This document shows, piece by piece, positions 9,507 through 20,670 of a stretch of DNA of 32,132 nt. The stretch lies in NCBI GenBank assembly GCA_020721175.1, contig DYNH01000004.1, forward strand, positions 1-32,132, in the 5' to 3' direction. Made by a program: the position numbers and the translations under genes. Position 1 is the first letter of the stretch. The number at the start of each line of letters is the position of its first letter. The notes under the pieces were generated by a model. That model was not told where the DNA came from. It saw only the letters and a list, made by a program, of their open reading frames with translations, and made no database searches. This DNA comes from Trichlorobacter lovleyi (GTDB lineage Bacteria; Desulfobacterota; Desulfuromonadia; Geobacterales; Pseudopelobacteraceae).

Positions 9507-9520
9507 CTTAAAAACTAAAA

Positions 9521-9550
9521 TTAATACTACAATACCATCTGTAAAGGCAA
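9521..9550 (-). promoter_or_regulatory. Candidate sigma70-type promoter for the rpsF operon
   Basis: Minus strand TTGCCT (9550-9545), 18-nt spacer, TATTAA (9526-9521). Consensus match only. Confidence 0.35.
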
Positions 9551-9563
9551 GTATAAATTTTAT

Positions 9564-9707
9564 GTAACCACTCAGCACACTATCAAATATAGTCATTACC
9601 GAGTGTGTAATCCGGAATCTGGTGTTGGCTCTAAAAACATATCCTCGATAGATGCATTCGGGGATGACAGACTTTTTTTGGCAAGCTCAATTATGCTGAT
9701 TAGTTAC
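9564..9707 (-). repeat. MITE/REP-like element, subtype 2, copy C
   Basis: Terminal inverted repeats GTAACCACTCAGCACA and (reverse complement of right end) GTAACTAATCAGCATA, 13/16. Interior aligns to the reverse complement of 23647-23793 (GGAATCTGGnGTTGGnTCTAAA..., TCGGGGATGACAGAnTTTTTTT). Confidence 0.8.
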
Positions 9708-9739
9708 GAAGATTATTCTAAATTACACCTGAAGTTGGA

Positions 9740-10573
9740 TCATGAGTAACAAATAAGAATATTGTTACATAAGGGACAACGAACAGAAAGGGGCTTATTA
9801 AGTGAAGGAATCCTTAGTTGCTGTTCACAGCAGATGCACCTGAAGGTTATTGTGGCCTTTTTGAGAAAGACATCAAATTTGCTGGCAAGATTTCCTATAA
9901 AGGTTTTTTTTATATACGGGCGTTTCAGGTTTTTGATAAAAAAGTCCTTGCCGGCATCATGGAATTCCTTTGAATGGCCGTATATCAACAGATCTGACGA
10001 ATCCTGCTGCAGCAGAAAATCTCTTTTGGCCAGTATATAACCAACCTCATACTGTGTTATATACCCAAAAGAATGCACTGTTGTAAGATTAGTTCCAAAT
10101 GACATCTCCTCAAATGATGAATTAAGTATAAGGCAGGAACACCCAAGAAAAGATGCTGTTGTGTCGGTTAGAACTTCATTACTGAACGTGTCGTCTATCC
10201 TGATGTTTTTTCTATAGAGATATATATGGGCTATTTCATGCGACAGAATGGCTGATAAAAAATTGGTGTTGGATTGATATCTTATATCTATCTCAATAAA
10301 AAATATGTTTCCAGATGAAAGCTCTACCCTGCCAGGCACGCCTAAATTAGCGACAAAAGTTACTACAACCTTTGTGATATTCAAACCAAAGTGATTGGCT
10401 ATCTGTTTGGCAATGTTTTGCGTATATATAACGATATTACTATGAAAACACCTGTGATCTAAAACCAGGTTGGTTTTAAAATCCGGAATGAGAAATGAAC
10501 CGAGAGATTTGTACAACAGGCTGATATAGGAATTGATAGAACTGATATTTTTGAATCTGTCTTTTTCATTCAT
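9740..10573 (-). CDS. Putative zinc metallopeptidase (HEIAH motif) with C-terminal zinc-ribbon-like Cys pairs
   Basis: 277-aa ORF; FLSAILSHEIAHIYLYRKN followed by NEVLTDTTASFLG as a possible third-ligand helix; C-terminus FRCICCEQQLRIPSLNKPLSVRCPLCNNILICYS. Confidence 0.65.
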   Translation of the reverse strand: MNEKDRFKNISSINSYISLLYKSLGSFLIPDFKTNLVLDHRCFHSNIVIYTQNIAKQIANHFGLNITKVVVTFVANLGVPGRVELSSGNIFFIEIDIRYQSNTNFLSAILSHEIAHIYLYRKNIRIDDTFSNEVLTDTTASFLGCSCLILNSSFEEMSFGTNLTTVHSFGYITQYEVGYILAKRDFLLQQDSSDLLIYGHSKEFHDAGKDFFIKNLKRPYIKKTFIGNLASKFDVFLKKATITFRCICCEQQLRIPSLNKPLSVRCPLCNNILICYS

Positions 10574-10672
10574 GGCTTGTATGCCGCATGGAACAAAACC
10601 CTATTCAGGATATATCTGGTCAAGACACATCCCAAACAGGGAACAGAATATCCAGTGCTAAACAGCGGAAAG

Positions 10673-10885
10673 CTAACGGTGCTTTTCGCTGAAACCCTTG
10701 AATCCTGGTTGAGGCACCTGTTTTGGAGGTAGCGGGGGAGGCTTGGTCATATCCCAGATAATCTTGGAGAGTGATTTTTCTACAGGGAATAATGCCATAG
10801 CAAACAGATACAGAAATAGAAAAATCCCGAAAAAACAGGCCAGCATTATAACCGCAACTACAATCGCTTCTAAAAGTAACGGCAT
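10673..10885 (-). CDS. Small single-TM protein with Pro-rich C-terminal tail
   Basis: 70-aa ORF: N-terminal hydrophobic stretch LLLEAIVVAVIMLACFFGIFLFLYLFAMALF then KPPPLPPKQVPQPGF; aggaag-type SD upstream. Confidence 0.55.
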   Translation of the reverse strand: MPLLLEAIVVAVIMLACFFGIFLFLYLFAMALFPVEKSLSKIIWDMTKPPPLPPKQVPQPGFKGFSEKHR

Positions 10886-10982
10886 ATATATATCCTTCCT
10901 GTTCTGATGTTAATGCATATATAACTACTCTAGCACATAACTGATGTCACTTCCAATCAGGTAATTTCAGATTGTGCAAACA

Positions 10983-11474
10983 TCAACAGATATTGCTTGA
11001 CTTAAGTCTCTTTTCTTCCCTGAACAGATCAAGCGCTATCAGAGCTACACCTACGCATATTAATGAATCTGCGATGTTAAAAGCCGGCCAGTGGTGATTT
11101 TTCCAGTAAACATCCAAAAAATCAATTACTTCTCCAAGCCTGATCCGGTCAATCAGGTTACCTGTTGCACCGGAAAAAATCATTGCAAGTGCGGTTTGTG
11201 CCAGTTTTTGATCGTCTCTCATCCTTTTAAAGGCCACCAGGATGACCACCGCTGCAATCAGAGATATGATAATAAAAAAAGGCAACCGCCAGGAGGCGTT
11301 GGAAAGGAAACTGAATGCAGCCCCACGGTTACGCAGATAGGTAAAATTGAAGAGACCATCAATGACCGTGATGCTTTGATGCAGAGACATGACCTTGTCA
11401 ACGTATAATTTTGTGGCCTGATCTGCCAGCAAACCGGATATTGTTATCAGGAAAAAGACTACCCAACGCCCCAT
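10983..11474 (-). CDS. lspA: Lipoprotein signal peptidase (SPase II)
   Basis: DQATKLYV, GAxFSFL, SGATGNLIDRIRLGEVIDFLDVYW, PAFNIADSLICVGV motifs of LspA; start abuts the ileS stop. Confidence 0.96.
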   Translation of the reverse strand: MGRWVVFFLITISGLLADQATKLYVDKVMSLHQSITVIDGLFNFTYLRNRGAAFSFLSNASWRLPFFIIISLIAAVVILVAFKRMRDDQKLAQTALAMIFSGATGNLIDRIRLGEVIDFLDVYWKNHHWPAFNIADSLICVGVALIALDLFREEKRLKSSNIC

Positions 11475-14255
11475 TTAAACCACCGCAGATGTACATTTGG
11501 GGCAGATGGCAGGATGTTCGGAATTGGTGCCAAGTTCTTCACTGTAGCACCAGCAACGCTCACATTTTTCACCAGGCGCCCGTGTTACAGCAATCTTGAG
11601 ACCTGGTACAGCAGTGCCTTCATAGAAATCCCCTTCACCTTCAATATCCTGCAACATCTGAACCTTTGAAACAATGAAGAGTGTCTGTAGCAAATCGCTG
11701 GCACCTTCAAGTAGTGGCGCAAGCTCTGCTGTAGAAACTATTGTAACGCACGCGTCAAGCGGATGCCCGATTATCTTTTCCACCCTCTTCAGCTCCAGAG
11801 CCTTCAGGACATCGGTACGCACATCCAGCAGCCTGCTCCAGTAACTCTGCAACTCGTTATCACACCATTCTGGCGTGACAGTTGGAAAAAGCGCCAAGTG
11901 GACACTAGCCTCCCTTTTACCAGGGAGAAACTGCCATATTTCGTCCGCTGTAAAAGAGAGCAGGGGTGCCAGCAGACGGGTCAATGTGTCCGTTATCAGA
12001 AACATGGCAGTCTGACTGCTGCGTCGCTCGATGGCATCCTTACGGCTGGTATACAGACGGTCTTTCAGGACATCAAGGTACTGGGCGCTCAATTCTACAG
12101 TACAGTAGGCGTTGATCGCCTGATATATGGTATGAAACTCAAAATTGCTGTAGGCTGACAGCACACGTTCCTTCAAAAGCTCCAGATGATGAAGAGCCAG
12201 CCGGTCAATCGGCATCATATCGGCAAAGGCTATGCTGTTTGCAGCCGGATCAAAGTCAAACAGATTGCCCAGCATAAAGCGACAGGTATTCCGGATGCGA
12301 CGGTAAGCCTCGGACACCCTGTCAAGAATCTGTTCAGAGATACGATTGTCATCACGATAATCCTGGGCTGAGCACCACAGACGCAGAATATCGGCCCCAA
12401 ATTTTTTGATCACATCCTCCGGTGCGACAACATTTCCCATCGACTTGCTCATCTTGCGTCCCTGACCATCAAGCACAAACCCATGAGTCAACACAGCCTT
12501 GTAAGGGGCAGTTCCGCGAGTGCCAACAGATTCAAGCAGTGAAGAGTGGAACCAGCCGCGATGCTGGTCGCTTCCCTCAAGGTAGAGATCAGCCGGCGCA
12601 TAGAGCTTGGGATTTGGTTCCAGTACAGCGGCATATGAGACACCCGAATCAAACCAGACATCCAGGATATCGTTTTCCTTGTCAAAGTTATCTGAACCGC
12701 ACTTGGGACATTTTGTATCGGCAGGTAGCAACTGTGTTGCGTCCCATTCAAACCAGATGTCAGAACTATGCTGTTTGAATAACTCTGCAACATGATCCAT
12801 TATAGTTCCGTCGGCAATATATTCACTACAATCCCGGCAAGAGAATGCTGTAATCGGTACTCCCCAAGTACGCTGGCGGGAGATGCACCAGTCCGGACGA
12901 TTTTCAACCATGCCATAAATCCGGTCACGCCCCCATTTGGGGATCCACTGCACCTTGTCAATTTCCTCCAGTGACTTTTTACGCAGTTGATTGGCATCCA
13001 TGGAGATAAACCACTGCTCTGTTGCCCTGAAGATGATCGGCTTCTTGCAACGCCAGCAGTGCGGATAAGAGTGTGAAATCTTGCTCACTCCAACCAAAGC
13101 CCCTGTTTCCTTGAGTTTTTCAACTACCTCTGGGTTAGCCTCAAAAACCTTTTTACCGCCAAAGAACTCAAGATTACCCTGATACTTGCCGTAGTTATCA
13201 ACCGGATTATAGATTTCTAGCCCTTCTTTCAGTGCCAGCTCGTAGTCGTCCTGCCCATGCCCCGGGGCGGTATGCACGCAACCGGTACCTGCGTCAAGTG
13301 TAACATGCTCACCCAGAAGAATAATGGAGTCACGTTCATAAAAAGGATGTCTGCAGCGCTTGCGTTTCAGTAATCCAGCCTTAAAAGTTGCTATCACACT
13401 GCCGGAAAGGTTGTTAGCAGTCAGAAACTGCTCTTTCAGCCCATCGGCAACAATCAGGATCTGATTATCAACCTCCAGGGCACAGTAATCGAATTCCGGA
13501 TGCATGGCTATTGCCAGATTGGCTGGAATAGTCCAGGGGGTAGTAGTCCAGATCACAACAAAAACCTGTTTACCGGCAAGTGCCGGTATATCAACGCTGA
13601 TATCGTCCTTGAGCGCAAATTTGACATAAATGGAAGGTGATGTATGGTCAGCGTACTCAACCTCTGCCTCAGCAAGCGCAGTAACACAGGAAGAACACCA
13701 ATGCACAGGCTTTCTGCCACGGTAAAGCCCGCCGTTGTGGGCAAATCTGGCAAGCTCTGCAGCGGTAAGTCCCTCGTACTCGTTATTCATGGTCAGATAT
13801 GGATTTTCCCAGTCTCCTAGCACACCCAGACGCATGAACTCCTCTTTTTGAACATCAATAAACTTTCTGGCGTAAGCGCGACATTCCTTACGCATCTCAG
13901 ACTTGGTCATCTGATGTTTTTTAGCCCCCAGATTTTTTTCTACCTGTAACTCAATCGGCAGTCCATGACAGTCCCAGCCTGGTACGTATGGGGCCTGAAA
14001 CCCCTCCATCCTCTTCATCTTCAGTATGATATCCTTCAGCGTCTTGTTTAGTGCATGTCCGATATGGGTATGGCCGTTAGCATATGGCGGGCCGTCATGA
14101 AGCATGAAAACAGGCCGTTTAATGCCAGCATCCTCTATCATCCTGTATAGATTCAATTCCTCCCAGCGCTTTAGTATTTCCGGTTCACGCTGGTAAAGGT
14201 TTGCCTTCATCGGGAAATCGGTCTTAGGTAGATTCAGTGTGGCTTTATAGTCCAT
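11475..14255 (-). CDS. ileS: Isoleucyl-tRNA synthetase
   Basis: 926 aa; HIGH motif GHTHIGHALNK; KMSKSMGNV; C-terminal zinc-binding CERCWCYSEEL...CPKC. Confidence 0.98.
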   Translation of the reverse strand: MDYKATLNLPKTDFPMKANLYQREPEILKRWEELNLYRMIEDAGIKRPVFMLHDGPPYANGHTHIGHALNKTLKDIILKMKRMEGFQAPYVPGWDCHGLPIELQVEKNLGAKKHQMTKSEMRKECRAYARKFIDVQKEEFMRLGVLGDWENPYLTMNNEYEGLTAAELARFAHNGGLYRGRKPVHWCSSCVTALAEAEVEYADHTSPSIYVKFALKDDISVDIPALAGKQVFVVIWTTTPWTIPANLAIAMHPEFDYCALEVDNQILIVADGLKEQFLTANNLSGSVIATFKAGLLKRKRCRHPFYERDSIILLGEHVTLDAGTGCVHTAPGHGQDDYELALKEGLEIYNPVDNYGKYQGNLEFFGGKKVFEANPEVVEKLKETGALVGVSKISHSYPHCWRCKKPIIFRATEQWFISMDANQLRKKSLEEIDKVQWIPKWGRDRIYGMVENRPDWCISRQRTWGVPITAFSCRDCSEYIADGTIMDHVAELFKQHSSDIWFEWDATQLLPADTKCPKCGSDNFDKENDILDVWFDSGVSYAAVLEPNPKLYAPADLYLEGSDQHRGWFHSSLLESVGTRGTAPYKAVLTHGFVLDGQGRKMSKSMGNVVAPEDVIKKFGADILRLWCSAQDYRDDNRISEQILDRVSEAYRRIRNTCRFMLGNLFDFDPAANSIAFADMMPIDRLALHHLELLKERVLSAYSNFEFHTIYQAINAYCTVELSAQYLDVLKDRLYTSRKDAIERRSSQTAMFLITDTLTRLLAPLLSFTADEIWQFLPGKREASVHLALFPTVTPEWCDNELQSYWSRLLDVRTDVLKALELKRVEKIIGHPLDACVTIVSTAELAPLLEGASDLLQTLFIVSKVQMLQDIEGEGDFYEGTAVPGLKIAVTRAPGEKCERCWCYSEELGTNSEHPAICPKCTSAVV

Positions 14256-14390
14256 GTTAAATTCTCCGCAAATCTTCTGATAAATTTGTTTAAACTAATG
14301 GCATCCTGTTAGAAAGTCAAGCAGATAGCAGGATAGAAGGAGTTGACCTTAACGGTTTTCTCCCTTGCGCTTGGTTACTTAATCTGCTAA

Positions 14391-15473
<1,083 letters not shown>

Positions 15474-15721
15474 AAAGTATCTGACTATTGAATCTGGGTT
15501 CATTCAAAAAAAATTCTGTCACTGGCGTTACCTGCCTTGAGATCGCCAACGGGATCATCATTTGACAGTATCTCTTTTACCCACTGCAAGGCAACGTTAC
15601 TTCTGCATAACCTGCATAAGCAGGCCAAAAGACGATGCCTGTTTGTTCACCGGACTTTTGCAAAGGGATTTACTTACGGGATAACGGGTTAACAATTCCC
15701 GCTGGTTCTGTATGACATTTT

Positions 15722-16759
15722 ATGACATTAACCTCTGTTGACATCATTATTCCGATATGGAACAACCCGACTGAAGCCAGGGCCTGTATCGTATCCATCA
15801 TTAACAGTGCCCCATCAGCGCGTCTGATAATCGTCAACAACAGTTCTGACCGCATCACAGAACTGATGCTGGAAGAGTTTTCAGATGTCTTGGGAAATCG
15901 GGCGATCTATATGACTATGGAGCGTAATATCGGCTTTGTGCCTGCTGTAAATCGAGCCCTGATACGCTCTGATGCAGACTGGGCGATTATCATCCGTCCG
16001 AATGCAACCCTCTCTCCGACATGTTTTCAGAAGATCACTTCACAGACTGCTGTTGAACAGGCCGGAATTATTACACCAAACTGCCCTGCTGATTTTAAAA
16101 TGCCGGAGCATCTTACAAAAAAAAGCTGCACTGTTATTGAAACCTGTGAGATCGGTTTTTCAATACTCACACTATCAAAAAAACTGCGTGAACAGATTGG
16201 TAACTTTAATGAAGAAATGGACGGTGGTATCTGGTGTTTAAGGGATTACCAGCATAAAACTGGTGCTGCCGGTTTCAAAACCCTGCTTATCCCTGATGCC
16301 GCTGTCAACGCTACCCCGGCAGTTATCTTCGGGTCCGTTGAAAGGCGACGCAGGATAGATGAAGCGTCCATAGCCATCTTCAGAAAGAACTGGGGTGACC
16401 AGCATCATTTTGCCGTATACCTGCCTAAAGATTCTAACGAAGCAAATATTGTAACAACAATGGAATTGCTGTTGGCAGTAGCAAGAAAAGGTCACCGTCT
16501 GGAACTTTTCCTGCACCGTTCACAGTACAATATCGCCTTAAAGAAGAGGTTTACCTGCCTTCACTGCGGAATCATCCTGCACAGACTTGCCCTGTTTACC
16601 CCTCTTAAGAGCTTGGCCAAAGGGATTAAACAGCTTAAAACCTTCGTACCCGGACTAGAGATTGTCTGCGGTATGGACAACGCAGATTTTCCAGTATTTG
16701 ACGGCGCTCTACCGCTAAATACACTAAAACGGCTGATAGGCCTGGATGGAGGATGTTGA
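15722..16759 (+). CDS. Family 2 glycosyltransferase
   Basis: VDIIIPIWNNPTEARACIVSIINS...LIIVNNSSD is a GT-A/GT2 N-terminus; start region overlaps the gmhA operon. Confidence 0.75.
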   Translation: MTLTSVDIIIPIWNNPTEARACIVSIINSAPSARLIIVNNSSDRITELMLEEFSDVLGNRAIYMTMERNIGFVPAVNRALIRSDADWAIIIRPNATLSPTCFQKITSQTAVEQAGIITPNCPADFKMPEHLTKKSCTVIETCEIGFSILTLSKKLREQIGNFNEEMDGGIWCLRDYQHKTGAAGFKTLLIPDAAVNATPAVIFGSVERRRRIDEASIAIFRKNWGDQHHFAVYLPKDSNEANIVTTMELLLAVARKGHRLELFLHRSQYNIALKKRFTCLHCGIILHRLALFTPLKSLAKGIKQLKTFVPGLEIVCGMDNADFPVFDGALPLNTLKRLIGLDGGC

Positions 16760-17349
16760 TGGAGCAGTTTGTTACCAGACAAATACAGGAACATCTGTCT
16801 GTTTTTAAAAGAATCGAGACAGAGCTGACCACACCGGTTGTAAAACTAGCAGAACGCCTGATTGAAACCTTCAGGATAGGAAACAAGCTGATTATTATGG
16901 GTAATGGTGGCTCGGCGGCTGACGCGCAACACTTTGCCGGTGAAATTGTCAGCAGGTTCAGAATGGAGCGACCAGCGTTGCCTGCAATTGCGCTTTCCAC
17001 GGATACATCAATAATCACAGCAATAGGTAATGATTACGGTTTTGATATGGTGTTTTCGCGTCAGATTGAGGCACTTGCCGTAGCTGGAGATGCTGTAATC
17101 GGCATCTCCACCAGCGGTAATTCCCCTAATGTGTTCAGGGCACTTGAAGCTGCCCGTCAGGCCGGCTGTACAACTGTCGGCCTGCTTGGAAAGGATGGAG
17201 GCAGTATCAGAAAACTCTGTGACATGGCGCTTGTCATACCTTCTGACGACACACCACGGATTCAGGAAGGACACATCACTGTAATCCACATCCTCTGCGA
17301 TCTGGTTGAGCAGGGACTTTTCGGCGCATTTGCCGGAGAAGGGCGCTAA
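16753..17349 (+). CDS. gmhA: Phosphoheptose isomerase (sedoheptulose-7-phosphate isomerase)
   Basis: GNGGSAADAQHFAGEIVSRFRMERPALPAIALSTDTSIITAIGNDYG...GISTSGNSPNV...TPRIQEGHITVIHILCDLVE. Confidence 0.95.
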   Translation: MLMEQFVTRQIQEHLSVFKRIETELTTPVVKLAERLIETFRIGNKLIIMGNGGSAADAQHFAGEIVSRFRMERPALPAIALSTDTSIITAIGNDYGFDMVFSRQIEALAVAGDAVIGISTSGNSPNVFRALEAARQAGCTTVGLLGKDGGSIRKLCDMALVIPSDDTPRIQEGHITVIHILCDLVEQGLFGAFAGEGR

Positions 17350-17353
17350 ATAG

Positions 17354-18829
17354 ATGGACCGCAAACTGATTGAATCCCTGTTCCAGCGAGCATCGCTAAT
17401 CAACTGCCTGGTAGTTGGCGACCTGATGCTGGACGAATATCTTTGGGGCAAGACCGAGCGTATATCTCCGGAGGCACCGGTACAGGTAGTTGATATCATC
17501 AGGGAAGATCTTCGTCTTGGTGGTGCCGGTAATGTGGCCAATAACCTGCTGGCGCTCGGCTGTCAGGTGTCTGTTGCGTCAGTGATCGGGCAAGATGAGA
17601 ACGGATTGGCGCTGCTGAAAGAACTTGATAACAAAGGTTTTGATATCACACCGATATTTCAGGAGCCTGGACGCCGGACGGGACGAAAGACCCGTGTAAT
17701 TGCATCTCACCAGCAGATTGTCAGGATTGACAGGGAATCACGGGAGCCACTGTCTGAAAGCTATGAACAACTGCTGATTGAATGGCTGAAACAGCATGTC
17801 AGCAGATTTGATGTGGTGTTGGTTTCTGATTATCTGAAAGGGGTTCTGACTCCGGATGTGCTTTCAACCGTCACTGCCACTGCCGCAGAACACCGGATAC
17901 CGGTACTTGCAGACCCCAAGGGGATTGACTACAGCAAGTATAGCGGTGCAACCTGTATTACCCCAAATCTCAAAGAGGCGGAGGCTGCAGCAGGAGTAAA
18001 AATCAACAGTCAGGAAAGCCTTGCCCTAGCAGCAAGTACTCTGATGGGCAATGTTAAACTGGACAACCTGCTGATCACACGCAGCGAGGAAGGGATGTCG
18101 CTATTTTGCGGTAATGGCGAGACTGTGCATATTCCGACTGTAGCCCGTGAGGTGTTTGATGTAACAGGCGCAGGGGACACAGTTCTGGCAGTCATGGCTT
18201 TTGGTCTGGCCGCAGGACTTTCCCTTGCAGAGGCAGCCCGCCTGTCAAATCTGGCAGCAGGAATAGCAGTCGCCAAACTGGGCACATCAACCGTAACCCC
18301 TTCCGAGATTGTCACTGTACTGTCCCTTGAACATCGTGACAGTGATAGTAAGATCAAGCATCGCGAAACCCTGGCAGGAATTATTGCCTCTGAAAAAGTC
18401 AGGGGGAGAAGGGTGGTATTTACCAACGGCTGCTTTGATCTGCTTCACGCTGGCCATGTCAAGTATCTTCAGGCTGCCAGACGACTTGGCGATCTGCTGG
18501 TTTTGGGACTGAATAGCGATGCATCTGTAAGACGTCTTAAAGGGCCCAGGCGACCTCTGATTGGCGAAGAGGAACGAGGGCATATCCTGGCAGCACTTGA
18601 CTGCATTGACTATGTCTGCATGTTTGATGAAGACACGCCGCTTGAGCTGATCAGTGCCCTTATGCCTGATATTCTGGTGAAAGGCGGAGACTATACCCCG
18701 GAAGGTGTGGTGGGAAAAGAACTGGTTGAGTCCTACGGCGGCAGGGTAGAGCTGATCCCTTTTGTTGACGGAAAATCAACCACCAATATCATTGACAAGG
18801 TGCTGGAAAGATACAGTAGTGAAAACTGA
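17354..18829 (+). CDS. hldE: Bifunctional D-glycero-beta-D-manno-heptose-7-phosphate kinase / heptose-1-phosphate adenylyltransferase
   Basis: PfkB-type N-terminal domain ([26 protein letters not shown]) plus nucleotidyltransferase domain ([21 protein letters not shown]). Confidence 0.96.
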   Translation: MDRKLIESLFQRASLINCLVVGDLMLDEYLWGKTERISPEAPVQVVDIIREDLRLGGAGNVANNLLALGCQVSVASVIGQDENGLALLKELDNKGFDITPIFQEPGRRTGRKTRVIASHQQIVRIDRESREPLSESYEQLLIEWLKQHVSRFDVVLVSDYLKGVLTPDVLSTVTATAAEHRIPVLADPKGIDYSKYSGATCITPNLKEAEAAAGVKINSQESLALAASTLMGNVKLDNLLITRSEEGMSLFCGNGETVHIPTVAREVFDVTGAGDTVLAVMAFGLAAGLSLAEAARLSNLAAGIAVAKLGTSTVTPSEIVTVLSLEHRDSDSKIKHRETLAGIIASEKVRGRRVVFTNGCFDLLHAGHVKYLQAARRLGDLLVLGLNSDASVRRLKGPRRPLIGEEERGHILAALDCIDYVCMFDEDTPLELISALMPDILVKGGDYTPEGVVGKELVESYGGRVELIPFVDGKSTTNIIDKVLERYSSEN

Positions 18830-18908
18830 CCCGACAGAATATTTTATTACAGAAAAAGACAGTTCATCAAAACAACATATTACATAAATTTGAAAGGCAA
18901 GGGTTTAT

Positions 18909-20066
18909 ATGGGTATCTATTCAAATACAGTCAGCATCAGTCAGTTCAGAATTTCAGGGGAACTGCCGGATCAGGATCTTTTTAACTGGCTGCAAACTGC
19001 CCTTGCAGGCCGTAGTTTTAAAAGTATTGAACAGTCTGCGGAAGAAACGGCTGAAGGCTGGGTACATACTGACAACCCTGATTATGCGGAATTTACAACT
19101 CCGGATACCTGCTGGCGTGATCGTTATCTGTTTTTTACATATCGCCGTGACCAGCGAAAGATTCCTTCAGCACTTCTGAAATCGCATATCAGTCGTGCTG
19201 AGAAAGAATATCTGGCCAGGCGACCAGAAATGAAACGCCCCCCCAAGAGCGAACGGGAAGAGATATCCGAACGGGTCAAGCTGTCTCTCCTTGCCAGAAC
19301 CCTGCCTGCTCCTGTCACAGTTGATCTGGTCTGGCAGCCGGATAAAGGACTTGTCACCTTATTTTCTACTTCTCAAAAGGTAATAGAACGCTTTGAAGAG
19401 CTGTTCAACAAGAGCTTTGAAAATCTTCGGCCACTGCGTATCTATCCATACAAACGAGCATTTGACCTGTTGGATGAGAATCTAAGAGAAAGACTTGTTG
19501 CAGTAAACCAGGCCCCTACAGAAGCGGCCCTGGACGAAATTCAGTGTAATATCTGGATAGGGCAGGATTTTTTACTCTGGTTACTGAACAGAGGTCTGGA
19601 GGGTGAATCTTTCCGGACCTGCACAGAAGGTCACCTTGAAACCGGAACCCCTTTTTCAGCATGGATTGACGACAAGATTCATCTGCAGGGAGGCGGGGAG
19701 TCCGGCCTTCAGAAGGTTGCTGTGTCAGGTTCCCAAGACAGGTATCTGGAAGCCCGCACTGCGCTAAAAAGTGGCAAAACAATCAGTAGCGCAGTGATCC
19801 ACCTTGAAAAAGATGACCTGCAGTGGCGCTTCTCATTAAACGGAGATATGTTTACTTTTGGCTCATTCAAATCCCCATCGGTAAAGATTGAGCGTGATGG
19901 GGGGGATCAGATTTCTGAACTGGAATCCGTTTTTTATGAACGATTGTACCTGCTGGAGTCCGGTTTACAGATGTTTGACAGTCTGCTGGTCTGCTTTTTA
20001 AAGCAGCGGCTAGGAGATGAGTGGACTAACTGCATGAGCATCATTAATGCCTGGCTGGAAGATTAG
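18909..20066 (+). CDS. RdgC-like recombination-associated protein
   Basis: 385-aa ORF; overall pattern (IPSALLKSHISRAEKEYLAR..., LPAPVTVDLVWQPDKGLVTLFSTSQKVIERFEELFNKSF) resembles RdgC-family proteins. Confidence 0.65.
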   Translation: MGIYSNTVSISQFRISGELPDQDLFNWLQTALAGRSFKSIEQSAEETAEGWVHTDNPDYAEFTTPDTCWRDRYLFFTYRRDQRKIPSALLKSHISRAEKEYLARRPEMKRPPKSEREEISERVKLSLLARTLPAPVTVDLVWQPDKGLVTLFSTSQKVIERFEELFNKSFENLRPLRIYPYKRAFDLLDENLRERLVAVNQAPTEAALDEIQCNIWIGQDFLLWLLNRGLEGESFRTCTEGHLETGTPFSAWIDDKIHLQGGGESGLQKVAVSGSQDRYLEARTALKSGKTISSAVIHLEKDDLQWRFSLNGDMFTFGSFKSPSVKIERDGGDQISELESVFYERLYLLESGLQMFDSLLVCFLKQRLGDEWTNCMSIINAWLED

Positions 20067-20088
20067 AGACGCAAAATATTGCGTCTCT
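20065..20088 (+). terminator. Hairpin terminator after the RdgC-like gene
   Basis: Perfect 10-bp stem AGAGACGCAA-AATA-TTGCGTCTCT overlapping the stop codon; weak T-rich tail. Confidence 0.6.
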
Positions 20089-20164
20089 GGCTATTTATAT
20101 CCGTTATATTAAAATTATTAGACTGTTTGGCAAGCCCATAGATCAATACCAACAAGGTGTTACG

Positions 20165-20506
20165 CTATTTTTTACGACGTGCGGCCATTGACACCACCTT
20201 CTGTCCTGCATCAGCCGGAATCTCCTTTTTGGCCGGTTTTGCTGACTCTTCCATCCGCCTCCGATCTTCTTCAAGCGGTGAAACCAGCCTTTCAATGCGC
20301 AGCGGAGTGCCTCCCATGGTAAATGGCATCTCCTCAAGCTGTTCTTCATCAAGAATCCAGGTGAATATCTGTAGTGGAAAAGTCAGTACAAGCAGTTTTA
20401 CCTGCCACCAGCCAGCCTTAACATCCGGAGAAATCTCCTCAACCCTTGCATAAAAACCAGGTTTTTCATCAACATGCACCAGTACAAGATCAAATTCCAG
20501 AATCAT
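20165..20506 (-). CDS. Conserved hypothetical protein
   Basis: Likely start MILEFDLVLVHVDEKPGFYARVEEI at 20506; C-terminal Lys/Ala-rich tail. Upstream part of the 151-aa ORF does not look coding. Confidence 0.6.
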   Translation of the reverse strand: MILEFDLVLVHVDEKPGFYARVEEISPDVKAGWWQVKLLVLTFPLQIFTWILDEEQLEEMPFTMGGTPLRIERLVSPLEEDRRRMEESAKPAKKEIPADAGQKVVSMAARRKK

Positions 20507-20670
20507 TTGTAATCCCTTGCAAAATTGGAATATCCACCGGAATGTGTCCCAGGAGCAGAACTGGTGAAGGACCACAACTGAGATTACCGGCACGTTTAAG
20601 GAATCGGATATTATGCACATTTTTCAGGTTGTAGCAACACCAAGATTCCTTAAAATCCTTCAAAGCAGCA

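Noticed and set aside
12422-12778. Plus-strand ORFs opposite ileS (e.g. 118 aa, and 11763-12158)
   Set aside because: Fully inside a confident ileS CDS on the other strand; no domain signal.
17008-17541. 177-aa minus-strand ORF spanning gmhA and hldE
   Set aside because: Opposes two confident CDSs; likely frame artefact.
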